Shown: piece by piece, positions 17,193 to 26,022 of the stretch
How the letters are laid out: every line of letters starts with the position of its first letter
How positions within the stretch are numbered: position 1 is the first letter of the stretch
DNA from: Methyloprofundus sedimenti
GTDB lineage: Bacteria; Pseudomonadota; Gammaproteobacteria; Methylococcales; Methylomonadaceae
NCBI RefSeq assembly: GCF_002072955.1
Contig: NZ_LPUF01000001.1
Location: 343,001-407,000 of the forward strand
Length of the DNA: 64,000 nt
Direction: 5' to 3'
Translations under genes and position numbers: made by a program
Notes under the pieces: model-generated
Told to the model about the DNA's origin: nothing
Seen by the model: only the letters and a program-made list of their open reading frames with translations
The model's database searches: none

Positions 17193-18614
17193 TTACTGAT
17201 TTTTAATACGTTCGATTGTCGTCGTGGTAGATTTGCCATCAACAAAATCAAGGATTTGTACTTTACCACCTGCGTTAATAACGGCTTCTGCGCCGACAAC
17301 TTCTTCGGGTTTATAGTCGCCGCCTTTTACCAGTATGTCGGGTAAAAATGTATTATAAATACGTTCAGGAGTTTCCTCAAAGAAAGGGATAACCCAATCC
17401 ACACAACCTAATGCGGCAATAATGGTCATACGGTCTGCTAATTTATTAATCGGGCGGGAAGGCCCTTTTAATTGCTGTACAGACTCATCAGAATTGATAG
17501 CTACCACCAGACGATCACCTAATAGCCTGGCCTGTTCAAGATAGGCGACATGACCGGCATGTAAAATATCAAAACAGCCATTGGTCATCACGACTTTTTC
17601 GCCACTTTTTTGTGCAAACTCGATTTCATTTTTTAGTTCATCTTCTGACACGACACCACTAATATTTTCCTTATCACCATGTAATGCACGATTAAGCTCA
17701 TGGCTGGAAACGGTTGATGTGCCAAATTTTCCTACAACTATGCCAGCGGCCATATTAGCCAGGTGCATGGCATGTTGTAATCCCAGTCCTGAGGCAACAC
17801 CCAATGCCATACTTGCAATAACAGTATCACCAGCACCAGTGACATCGAAGACTTCACGCGCATGAGTAGGTAAGAAATGAGCTTCCGATTTTTTAATTAA
17901 AGCCATTCCATGTTCGCTTAAAGTAACCAGCAAAGCTTCAATATTATGTTGCGCAAGTAATGACTGCCCTTTACTTATTATTTGTTCATTATTCAGGCAT
18001 GGCCCGACAACTGCCTGAAATTCAGATCGATTGGGGGTGATTAAGGTTGCACCCTGATAACGAGAAAAATCTGTACCTTTAGGGTCAACAAAGCTTTGCA
18101 CCCCTTGTGCATTTGCTAACTCAAGTAATTGTGGAATATGCTCTAAAACGCCCTTGGCATAATCCGAGAAGATAACGACATCTGCTGTAGCCAATGCTGC
18201 CTTATAATGTCTCAACAACTCTGTGTAGTCAAAATCTATTAAAGACTCTTCAAAGTCCAGGCGTATGAGCTGCTGGTGTTGTGCAACTATGCGTAACTTA
18301 CACGTAGTTGGCACATTATTGCTTTTAATGAAATCACAAGTAACGCCTTTAGCTTCTAATAGATTCTGTAGTTCATTGGCTTCATTATCATCACCGACTA
18401 TACCTAATAGCGTAACGTTGGCAGCTAATGAGGCAATATTTAAGGCAACATTTCCTGCGCCACCCGCGCGTGCCTCTTTTTTTGCAACCTTGACGATAGG
18501 TACTGGTGCCTCAGGCGATACGCGTGTCGTTTGCCCGGACCAGTAATAGTCGAGCATCAGATCACCGACCACCAGTATATTTAATCCTTTAAACCCCGGG
18601 ATTTCACTAATCAT
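17193..18614 (-). CDS. hldE: Bifunctional heptose-7-phosphate kinase / heptose-1-phosphate adenylyltransferase
   Basis: A 473-residue fusion. The N-terminal PfkB-type kinase (about 1-320) has VGDLMLDYYWSG and the anion-hole motif DVTGAGDTV near 260. The C-terminal nucleotidyltransferase (about 340-473) has NGCFDILHAGHVAYLEQAR. It makes ADP-heptose from sedoheptulose-derived heptose 7-phosphate. I chose the ATG at 18614 (MISEIPGFKG), preceded by GAGG at good spacing, over the ATG at 18626. It overlaps the gmhA stop by 8 bases, so the two are translationally coupled. Confidence 0.96.
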   Translation of the reverse strand: MISEIPGFKGLNILVVGDLMLDYYWSGQTTRVSPEAPVPIVKVAKKEARAGGAGNVALNIASLAANVTLLGIVGDDNEANELQNLLEAKGVTCDFIKSNNVPTTCKLRIVAQHQQLIRLDFEESLIDFDYTELLRHYKAALATADVVIFSDYAKGVLEHIPQLLELANAQGVQSFVDPKGTDFSRYQGATLITPNRSEFQAVVGPCLNNEQIISKGQSLLAQHNIEALLVTLSEHGMALIKKSEAHFLPTHAREVFDVTGAGDTVIASMALGVASGLGLQHAMHLANMAAGIVVGKFGTSTVSSHELNRALHGDKENISGVVSEDELKNEIEFAQKSGEKVVMTNGCFDILHAGHVAYLEQARLLGDRLVVAINSDESVQQLKGPSRPINKLADRMTIIAALGCVDWVIPFFEETPERIYNTFLPDILVKGGDYKPEEVVGAEAVINAGGKVQILDFVDGKSTTTTIERIKNQ

Positions 18615-19182
18615 GATCAACCTCATCTACCATTTCGCACCACCAGTGATAAATTATCATGTGCGCTTCCTGGATTCGGGCTGTGGTCTTGGATGGAATG
18701 ATAATAGGCATATCAACCAGGGATTTTAAATGACCTCCATCTCCTCCCATTAAACCAATAACCGTCATGTTTCTTTGTTTAGCTGTGATACTCGCCTGCA
18801 TTATATTTTCACTATTGCCCGAAGTTGAAATTGCAATTAAACAATCACCCTCAGCACCCAGTGCTTCAACCTGGCGAGAAAAAAGACTATCAAAACTAAA
18901 GTCATTGGGGTGCGCTGTCAGAATTGAACTATCTGTAGTCAGGGCAATGGCAGGATAAGCGCGGCGATTTTTATGGTAGCGAATAACCAGCTCGGCAGCA
19001 AAATGCTGACAATCTGCAGCGCTCCCGCCATTGCCGCAGAGCAGAATTTTGTGGCCAGATACCAGAGTGCTAATGATCAGCTTGGATGCCGCAGTGATCA
19101 GAGGCTTAGAGCCAGTTAACTGATTAATAATCTGCAGGTGTTCTTGTATCACATCAGAAAAATCGTTTGCTACTGTCGACAT
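18607..19182 (-). CDS. gmhA: Sedoheptulose 7-phosphate isomerase
   Basis: A 191-residue SIS-domain protein that converts sedoheptulose 7-phosphate to D-glycero-manno-heptose 7-phosphate, the first step of ADP-heptose synthesis. The motifs LLCGNGGSAADCQHFAAELV near residue 47 and AISTSGNSENIMQA near 116 bind the sugar phosphate. The C-terminus ends EAHMIIYHWWCEMVDE, as in GmhA. It is directly upstream of hldE with overlapping ends, so the two pathway steps are made together. Confidence 0.95.
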   Translation of the reverse strand: MSTVANDFSDVIQEHLQIINQLTGSKPLITAASKLIISTLVSGHKILLCGNGGSAADCQHFAAELVIRYHKNRRAYPAIALTTDSSILTAHPNDFSFDSLFSRQVEALGAEGDCLIAISTSGNSENIMQASITAKQRNMTVIGLMGGDGGHLKSLVDMPIIIPSKTTARIQEAHMIIYHWWCEMVDEVDHD

Positions 19183-19232
19183 TAGAATCTCAATTGTTTA
19201 TATATTGTGCGAGTGAATAGTGTATTGAACAT

Positions 19233-20159
19233 TTAACTACAGAGAGAAATTAGTTTGTTTTCTACGCGTTGATAAAATTCTTCCCCATAATTTTGAGGTA
19301 CTTCAAAATTTGCCTGTTTTTCTGGATCACTGATTGTTGCCCAGCGTTTAGAACTGGCGAACAAGTGGTCACCAAAAAATGATAATGTTTTAATATTTAA
19401 AGCCCCTGCCAGGTGCATGGGGCCAGTTGAGGTGCTCACAAACAGATTAAAAGAGGCAATTAATTTGCAGAAATCAACTAATGACATTTTTGAATCCACT
19501 AGCTCTGCGGGGAAATCAATATGGCTTTGTATATAGGTTTTACTTTCGCTGTCGTCAGGTCCAAAAGTAAAAACCACCTTGATATCTTGTATGGCAGAAA
19601 TAGATTTTGCAAGCTTTAGGTAATCGACCAGTTTTAAATTACCATCACTACTGCCGCCAAAACCGGGATGGAATGCAATGGTTTTTATATTTGAGCAGGG
19701 TGTTAGATTATTAAACTGTAAAAAAGGTCTATCTAGCTGGCAATTTATATCTGGTGAAAATGCTTTAAGTAAGTCGATATTATATTGCCATTCCGTTTTT
19801 TTAACCTGGCCTCTTCTTTGTTTAACGGTCTGATTAAAAAATAGCTGTGCTATTTTTGTTGCTGGAGATATTCGCGTTTTTATGCCTGACAAAAATAAAA
19901 TTGTCCCCAGCCGTGTATCAATAAAACATGAAATACTGGTATCTATTTTTTGTTGGCGAATGTTTTTTATGAGTTGTAGAGGGTTTTCAGAATATAAAAT
20001 AACCTCATCTATATAGTCGATTGATCTGGCCAAGTCATAATTTATTTTAGAAACCAGCACAATCACCCGATGATTAGTCTGCGTTTTTAAAATCTTTAAC
20101 ATGGGTAATATGGTTATAAAATCACCAATTTTATCGTGTCTAGTGATTAATATATTCAT
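19233..20159 (-). CDS. Glycosyltransferase family 9 (heptosyltransferase-like)
   Basis: A 308-residue GT9 protein. The N-terminus ITRHDKIGDFITILPMLKIL is the usual WaaC/WaaF-type opening. The donor-site region includes AFHPGFGGSSDGN near residue 165 and the characteristic LFVSTSTGPMHLAGAL near 235. It probably adds a heptose or related sugar to the LPS core from ADP-heptose, but WaaC, WaaF and WaaQ types cannot be separated by eye. It overlaps the preceding GT2 gene by 4 bp and lies 50 bp before gmhA, within one LPS-core transcription unit. Confidence 0.85.
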   Translation of the reverse strand: MNILITRHDKIGDFITILPMLKILKTQTNHRVIVLVSKINYDLARSIDYIDEVILYSENPLQLIKNIRQQKIDTSISCFIDTRLGTILFLSGIKTRISPATKIAQLFFNQTVKQRRGQVKKTEWQYNIDLLKAFSPDINCQLDRPFLQFNNLTPCSNIKTIAFHPGFGGSSDGNLKLVDYLKLAKSISAIQDIKVVFTFGPDDSESKTYIQSHIDFPAELVDSKMSLVDFCKLIASFNLFVSTSTGPMHLAGALNIKTLSFFGDHLFASSKRWATISDPEKQANFEVPQNYGEEFYQRVENKLISLCS

Positions 20160-20920
20160 TGCTTCAGACTTTTATTCATTGCATAGAGTTTCATATGTTT
20201 ATAAAAAGTCGTGGCCATATGCGAAAAAGCGATAATGAGACCTGGATAGCCATCCAAAAAGCCTAATTTTAAAACATAGGTTTTAAAAAATGCAAAGTGC
20301 GCATTGATAATAGCTTTTAAAGGCGAGGTTGATTTTTTGCCGGCATTGTCCTCTGCATACAATGTTGAGTATCGATCCAGCTTGATAATAAAGTCAGAAA
20401 TGGTGCCATAAGGGTAATGTTTTATTGCACCCTTAATATGCTTAATATGAAAACCATCTTCAATAATAGCTTCGTGTACATTTTTATCAGTAAAAGCAGT
20501 TTTATTCCTGTTATATAGTCTGGGAATAATATCCTTTCCCCAGCAATATTTTATTTTTGCCGATTGATAATAGTTTTCTCGTAAAATCGTATAAATACAC
20601 AGCTCATTTAGCTTGGTCTGCTGCAAATTTTGTATAAAATCATCAGACAATATTTCATCTGCATCTAATGATATTATCCAGTCATTTTTTGAAAAACCTG
20701 CCGCTTTGTTTTTGCTGGGACCAAAGCCGATAAACTCACCCTGAATCAGCTTAACATTGGGATAGCTTATGGCGATGTCTTGGGTGCTATCTGTAGAGTT
20801 ATTATTGTATAAAACAACCTCATCAAAGCAAGCTAAAGAATCTAGAGTATTTGTCAGGGTGCTTGCAGCATTTTTAGCAATGATTACACAGGAAATATGC
20901 TGTATTTTTGTATTATGCAT
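20156..20920 (-). CDS. Glycosyltransferase family 2, WaaE/KdtX-like
   Basis: A 254-residue GT-A enzyme. ISCVIIAKNAASTLTNTLDSL at the N-terminus is the nucleotide-sugar site. The DxD-type motif is in WIISLDADEIL near residue 88. RLYNRNKTAFTDKNVHEAI near 130 matches WaaE-like LPS core glucosyltransferases. It heads the minus-strand cluster GT2-GT9-gmhA-hldE-hldD and overlaps the GT9 gene by 4 bp. The sugar transferred is not known; core oligosaccharide extension is the likely role. Confidence 0.85.
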   Translation of the reverse strand: MHNTKIQHISCVIIAKNAASTLTNTLDSLACFDEVVLYNNNSTDSTQDIAISYPNVKLIQGEFIGFGPSKNKAAGFSKNDWIISLDADEILSDDFIQNLQQTKLNELCIYTILRENYYQSAKIKYCWGKDIIPRLYNRNKTAFTDKNVHEAIIEDGFHIKHIKGAIKHYPYGTISDFIIKLDRYSTLYAEDNAGKKSTSPLKAIINAHFAFFKTYVLKLGFLDGYPGLIIAFSHMATTFYKHMKLYAMNKSLKQ

Positions 20921-21062
20921 AATTCTATTGACTCAAAGCTTCGAAAAACTGATGAAAGTTGGCGACTTGATTAAAAATAGCATAATTCAGGTTCAGGGTA
21001 ATAAGCTTTCAGACTAAGGAATATGGGATAATATGCGAAAAATGATTATAGCACTTTAACCC

Positions 21063-22586
21063 ATGACCCAAAAATACATAGAAAAAATATTAAGAGCCAA
21101 AGTTTATGATGTTGCGGAGGAAACCCCGCTTGATTATGCGCCTTTCCTGGCAAAACGTTTTAACAATCAAATTTATTTAAAGCGTGAAGATCTGCAGCCT
21201 GTTTTTTCTTTTAAATTGCGAGGTGCATATAACAAAATTGTATTTCTCAGTGAACAGGAAAAGCAGCTTGGTGTCATTGCAGCTTCTGCTGGCAACCATG
21301 CACAAGGCGTCGCATTGTCGGCCACCAAGCTAGGTATAAAATCTTTAATAGTCATGCCTAAAACGACTCCCGAAATCAAAGTTAATTCGGTGCGCGCCTG
21401 GGGTGCAAAAGTGATTCTGCATGGTGATTCATTTGATGATGCTTATGCGCATGCCAAAGACATAGCGAAACAAAAAAATATGACCTTCGTGCACCCCTAT
21501 GATGATCCTGATGTGATCGCAGGTCAGGGTACAGTCGCAATGGAAATACTGCGTCAGAAAACCGATATGATAGACGTGATTTTTGTACCTGTAGGCGGTG
21601 GTGGCTTAATTTCCGGAATAGCCGTTTATGCAAAATTTGTTCGTCCTGATATTAAAATTATCGGTGTCGAACCGAATGATTCTGATTGTTTAAATCAGGC
21701 ATTAAAAGCTAACAGGCGGGTGACATTAAAGCAAGTTGGCTTGTTTGCCGATGGTGTGGCTGTAAAACAAATAGGTAAAGAACCTTTTCGACTGGCAAGG
21801 AATTTGGTAGACGAAGTTATTACTGTAAATACGGATGAAATCTGTGCCGCAATAAAGGATATTTTCGATGATACCCGGTCTGTTGCAGAGCCAGCTGGAG
21901 CGCTCGCTGTTGCAGGACTAAAAAAATATGTGGAAAGAGAGCAAATTACTGGTCAGACCTTAATAGCAATAGAGAGTGGCGCAAATATTAACTTTGACCG
22001 TTTACGCTATGTTGCCGAACGAACTCAGGTGGGTGAACACAGGGAAATACTCCTGGCGGTTAACATTCCTGAACAGCCGGGAAGTTTTCTGGCTTTTTGT
22101 AAATTATTAGGTAAGCGCAGTATCACCGAATTTAATTACCGCTATTTTGATTCGGGGCGCGCGCAAATATTTGCCGGTATTTCAAGTAGCGGGAATGAAA
22201 TGGATAAAACTGAAATAATCAGCGAATTACAGGATAAAGGTTTTTCCGTTACCGATATGACTCAGAATGAACTGGCAAAAGAGCATATTCGATATATGGT
22301 TGGAGGGCATGCGCCTAATGAATTAAATGAAGTGATTTATAGTTTGCAGTTTCCCGAACGGCCGGGTGCTTTACTACGCTTTTTAACCTCATTGGGCAGT
22401 CAATGGAATATTAGTCTATTTCATTATCGTAATCATGGTGCTGCATTTGGTAAAGTATTGATTGGTGTCCAAATTACACAGTCCGAACAGCCTGCTTTGC
22501 AATTATGCTTTGATGCTCTGGGTTTTCTTTATACAGAGGAAACTAAAAATCCAGCTTATCAATTATTTACTGGCGGGCGAGGCTAG
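21063..22586 (+). CDS. ilvA: Threonine ammonia-lyase (threonine deaminase), biosynthetic
   Basis: A 507-residue PLP enzyme that converts threonine to 2-oxobutanoate, the first committed step of isoleucine synthesis. The PLP lysine is in FSFKLRGAYNKI near residue 50. The phosphate-binding loop is PVGGGGLISG near 177. Two ACT-like regulatory domains follow from about 325 onward (for example VNIPEQPGSFLAFCKLLG and LQFPERPGALLRFLTSLG), the arrangement that gives isoleucine/valine control. The length equals E. coli IlvA. It is monocistronic, and ilvE lies 26 kb away. Confidence 0.96.
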   Translation: MTQKYIEKILRAKVYDVAEETPLDYAPFLAKRFNNQIYLKREDLQPVFSFKLRGAYNKIVFLSEQEKQLGVIAASAGNHAQGVALSATKLGIKSLIVMPKTTPEIKVNSVRAWGAKVILHGDSFDDAYAHAKDIAKQKNMTFVHPYDDPDVIAGQGTVAMEILRQKTDMIDVIFVPVGGGGLISGIAVYAKFVRPDIKIIGVEPNDSDCLNQALKANRRVTLKQVGLFADGVAVKQIGKEPFRLARNLVDEVITVNTDEICAAIKDIFDDTRSVAEPAGALAVAGLKKYVEREQITGQTLIAIESGANINFDRLRYVAERTQVGEHREILLAVNIPEQPGSFLAFCKLLGKRSITEFNYRYFDSGRAQIFAGISSSGNEMDKTEIISELQDKGFSVTDMTQNELAKEHIRYMVGGHAPNELNEVIYSLQFPERPGALLRFLTSLGSQWNISLFHYRNHGAAFGKVLIGVQITQSEQPALQLCFDALGFLYTEETKNPAYQLFTGGRG

Positions 22587-22599
22587 GAGATCAGTTTTT

Positions 22600-23196
22600 T
22601 TAATCTTCAAGCAAGTGTTTTAGTGCGGAGCCCGCATGTTTAAAAACAGGCCAGCCATCACCCGTTAAAACCGTATCAATAGCTGATAGACTGGCAAGTC
22701 GTGTTACGGATTGTTGCGCTAGAGCCCGGTCTGTTAATTTTGCATTAGGTAGTAGGCATAATTCACCGGCCACATGAGAACGGATTAAGTCTCCAGTGAT
22801 AAGTGTGCTGTTTTCTAGTATTAAAGCGAGCTCTCCCGGAGTTTTTGAACCTTCAAGCTGATAAGCAATAAGTCCTGGAACTATTTCTTCATTATCAGTA
22901 ATCCAGCGGTCACAACTGACAGGAAAATTTTCTTGTTCCCCCGCTGGGCCGAAAATTTTCGCCCCGGTACGTGTCGCTATATTTTTTGCATCACGGCAAT
23001 GATCACTATTGGTAATGACGATAATATTGGCACCGCCTAATGCCTGTAGATGTTTAAAATCATGGTCTGACAGGGCTAAGGGATCAATTAACACATTCCC
23101 TTGTTCACGAACCCAGAGTACACTGTGAAAATCCAGATTTCGTTCTTGATTAAATTCTGACCAGCCAAATAAGTCTTTTCTATGTAGTTGTTTCAT
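22600..23196 (-). CDS. MBL-fold protein with altered metal motif
   Basis: A 198-residue protein with metallo-beta-lactamase fold features: the short strand run ending NVLIDPLALSDHD, then IIVITNSDHCRDA near residue 80, STLITGDLIRSH near 130 and TVLTGDGWPVF near 180. The standard HxHxDH zinc motif is replaced by TNSDHCRD, and the usual PGHG by TGDG, so normal dizinc binding is doubtful. It is convergent with ilvA, 13 bp apart. It may be a pseudoenzyme or a hydrolase with different metal chemistry. Confidence 0.7.
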   Translation of the reverse strand: MKQLHRKDLFGWSEFNQERNLDFHSVLWVREQGNVLIDPLALSDHDFKHLQALGGANIIVITNSDHCRDAKNIATRTGAKIFGPAGEQENFPVSCDRWITDNEEIVPGLIAYQLEGSKTPGELALILENSTLITGDLIRSHVAGELCLLPNAKLTDRALAQQSVTRLASLSAIDTVLTGDGWPVFKHAGSALKHLLED

Positions 23197-23578
23197 ATAA
23201 ATTTAATAAGTTTCTTAGTCTTCAAAAAGCGAATACGATAAGCGGGGGGTATCAGGATTATATACTTTGTACGATAACAGGTGTGGATTTTATGGCATGT
23301 ACATAAAAATTGTGCATGCCTAGTCAGGTTTATGACACAGCAACGTAGTTATCACTAAAAATATACGGTTGGAGAGCTACAGCTGTTATCGTGCGAAATA
23401 TAAGCAGGCTTTGATTTCCAGTAGAGTTTCTTAAGTATAGCTAATATTACTTACCTCAATTCAACTGCGATTATTAGACACGCATGACTTCGGAAGACAT
23501 CGTGTTTACAAAATTCTTGAATTAGGGCTAGACTTTATGTAATGTAATGTAATCTCAATGGTAAAGGAATGCCCCTCC
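23197..23578. other. Gene-less divergent region
   Basis: This is the intergenic region between the MBL-fold gene (minus) and the P450-like gene (plus). It contains repeated AATGTAATGTAAT near 23540 and no supported ORF, tRNA or terminator. It presumably holds both promoters; none is clear enough to name. Confidence 0.35.
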
Positions 23579-24814
23579 ATGACTTTTCTAATTCGCGCTT
23601 CAAGTTATATGCAACTCTGGTGTTTTCAGCACCCAAATGTGCTAACTGACATGCTGTTGAGCATACTTTATTTTATTGATTTAATGCTCTATATCAGGCA
23701 GGGAGCACGAAAATTTCTTACCAGACGGTCGGAGATTTTAGGCCCTAATTACGCTGCTTTAGGTCGATTAATCGTAGGTGAGTACTATGCAGTTACCTCA
23801 TTAATTAAAAGCCCGCAACATCAAGGGGTTTTTCTTAGGCCCGCGCGACTACTACGAAATCGGTTGCCTGCCGACCTTCTATTATTCCTGGCAGATAAAG
23901 AAGCGGGTGTGTCGGGTCAGCACAAGGCATTTCATGATTATATCTGGAATAGTTTGCTCATTCAGGCCCAGAATCGATCACCTGAGCCAAGGCTTCAGAA
24001 ATTAATAGACGAATTAGTTCATTCAGCGCAACAATATGGTAGTACTCCTGATGCTAAGTCTATTTCTCCGAATGTTCAGCGCATGGTTATTCGCTATTTG
24101 ATGTTGGTCATACTGGAAGTAACAGTCAATGAAACTCAAGTTGAAGCCATTAGAAAACTGTTCTGTACAGGAGGCTCGACTGCTGATTATATGTTTAAAA
24201 CGATAACACCTTATGCACTCCCGGGTTTTATGCTCCACAGTTTACAGAATAATATTGATGAAATTGTCTTGCTTATTCAGCGCTCTCCAGTTTTGAAAGA
24301 CTATTTTCCATCAGTAGCTAATCATTATTTAAACAAACAGCAATGGAGTTATTTGTTATTGTCGATTGTGGGTATTGCTGCCTTAAGAAATGGAGTTGAC
24401 CTTGCGACTTATGTATTAAGCGAAATCCCCTCAGATTTTCCAATTGATACCTCAGACAACATACTTGTTCAACGTGCTGTACTTGAGATTGCTCGATGTC
24501 ATGCCCCTGTCAACATGGTCAACGTTATTACTCCGCAGCTCATGTCATTTGAGGTAGCGGGTAAAGCATGCTATTTCCCAAAGGGCACCGTGCTTGCTGC
24601 ATGTATAGGTCTTGCAAACCAGGATATCAGGCAGTTTCCCGATCCAGCTGCTTTCAACCCCGATCGCGATAATTTGATGTCTGCAATGATCAGTTTTAAT
24701 TCGGTTGATTTCCATGCCACAGATTATGCTGGATGGTACACATGCCCGGGTCCTAAGATTGTACTTTCTATGTGTGCTGATTTGCTTGTTACCTGGCGAA
24801 ATGCAGTTAGTTAA
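23579..24814 (+). CDS. Cytochrome P450-like protein
   Basis: A 411-residue protein from the ATG at 23579, which follows AAAGGA at about 10 bases; an earlier in-frame ATG at 23558 lacks a binding site. P450 hallmarks appear in order in the C-terminal third: the K-helix ExxR (VLEIARCHAP), FEVAGKACYFPKGT, the PERF-like region FPDPAAFNPDRDN, and the heme-ligand loop GWYTCPGPKIVLSMC. The I-helix oxygen-activation motif (A/G)Gx(D/E)T is not visible; the corresponding stretch reads SIVGIAALRNGV. This suggests a peroxygenase- or isomerase-like P450 rather than a monooxygenase. The N-terminus is hydrophobic. No redox partner or pathway gene is adjacent. Confidence 0.72.
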   Translation: MTFLIRASSYMQLWCFQHPNVLTDMLLSILYFIDLMLYIRQGARKFLTRRSEILGPNYAALGRLIVGEYYAVTSLIKSPQHQGVFLRPARLLRNRLPADLLLFLADKEAGVSGQHKAFHDYIWNSLLIQAQNRSPEPRLQKLIDELVHSAQQYGSTPDAKSISPNVQRMVIRYLMLVILEVTVNETQVEAIRKLFCTGGSTADYMFKTITPYALPGFMLHSLQNNIDEIVLLIQRSPVLKDYFPSVANHYLNKQQWSYLLLSIVGIAALRNGVDLATYVLSEIPSDFPIDTSDNILVQRAVLEIARCHAPVNMVNVITPQLMSFEVAGKACYFPKGTVLAACIGLANQDIRQFPDPAAFNPDRDNLMSAMISFNSVDFHATDYAGWYTCPGPKIVLSMCADLLVTWRNAVS

Positions 24815-25152
24815 TGCGTGTATTTATTCAAAATTACATGTTCATTAATTTGGAGTTCAGCTAGCGTTTCTAAATTCTAAGAATGATTGTTTAGGCAGAA
24901 AGCACTTAAAATAATTGGGGATAGCTAATATACGTCTGATAATTGGAGCATTCAGCCGCTTTCAGTGAAATTTAGCAGGGATGGATGATGTACAAATGAG
25001 ACATTATATTGCAAATAGCTTATTTTACAGCCAAGAAAACATCTTTTATTAGGGCATTATTCAGTTTTTTGTTGGTTTTGATCTCTAAGGAGTACCGAGA
25101 CATGAAATGCAACCCTCATCAATGAATATTATGAGGAAGGAAGAATTGAAAA
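24815..25152. other. Gene-less stretch between convergent genes
   Basis: AT-rich sequence between the P450-like gene and the TPR protein. I see no ORF with support and no obvious terminator hairpin. Confidence 0.35.
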
Positions 25153-26022
25153 TCATTTTGCGCTACGCAATAGTTCTTTAAAGGGTGCGAAATCCTTTAA
25201 CGGCAGTAATACAGGGTCCTTGGCAATTTCATCGCGATAGGATTCAGTCCTGACAAACGCCTCGGATAAAAAGCGAACAGCATCTTCGAGATGCCCCATT
25301 ACCGTGTAAGCGCAGGCAAGCTGATAGAAAGCATGGCCATTATCAGGGTCAATCTTCAATGCCTGATGACATAAATTAGCCGCCCACTGAGGTTCGCCTA
25401 GCTCAAGTACGGCATCGGCTTTGTAAGTTAATGCCTCACAATCATCCACATTTAGCTTTAGTATATGATCATAAATAGCGACTTTGTTGGCTGGGTTGGT
25501 ATCCTGACCGGCACGTAGCCAAAGCGATTGCATTTCCCGGGTCAACTCTATCTCTTCGCGGTTTTTTTCAATATGTTGGGTCTTTTGGTTGAGTTGCTGC
25601 TCAATAATGGCTAAACGCTGTTCATATTCATTGACAAGTTCCGAGATTTTTTCATCAGCCAATGATTGAACGCGTTCTTTCATATCCTTGATAGACGTCC
25701 AGCCTATCAATAATAAAATAGAAGTAGTGCCAGCAATCAAATAGAAAAAATAAGTGATCGCATTAGTCGCATAAGTCACGCCTCTATCTACCGAGGTTAA
25801 CTCCCGATCTATAACTTGCTGGAGCAGCTCATTTTTTTGCGCGGCCATATCGGTCCGTAATTGTTTTAACTCATCCAGCATGTAACGTTCGATAAAAGGG
25901 CTATACAAGGGATTTTTCAGTGCCTCCACCTGCTTTTGCCTGGCATCTTTTATTTCAGCGGGCTGACTCATGGCGAGTAATGGCACCAATGCCGTTAAAA
26001 ATAATATTATGAGGCGAGACAT
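25153..26022 (-). CDS. Membrane-anchored coiled-coil/TPR protein
   Basis: A 289-residue protein with a cleavable-looking signal (MSRLIILFLTALVPLLAMS), a helical stretch, a transmembrane segment near residues 87-107 (ITYFFYLIAGTTSILLLIGW), a coiled coil at about 115-165 and TPR repeats at about 185-260 (ALTYKADAVLELG, AFYQLACAYTVMGHLEDAV). The function is unknown. Its start overlaps the aspartokinase stop by 16 bp, so it is translated with the ectoine locus. A link to osmotic stress is inferred only from this position. Confidence 0.72.
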   Translation of the reverse strand: MSRLIILFLTALVPLLAMSQPAEIKDARQKQVEALKNPLYSPFIERYMLDELKQLRTDMAAQKNELLQQVIDRELTSVDRGVTYATNAITYFFYLIAGTTSILLLIGWTSIKDMKERVQSLADEKISELVNEYEQRLAIIEQQLNQKTQHIEKNREEIELTREMQSLWLRAGQDTNPANKVAIYDHILKLNVDDCEALTYKADAVLELGEPQWAANLCHQALKIDPDNGHAFYQLACAYTVMGHLEDAVRFLSEAFVRTESYRDEIAKDPVLLPLKDFAPFKELLRSAK

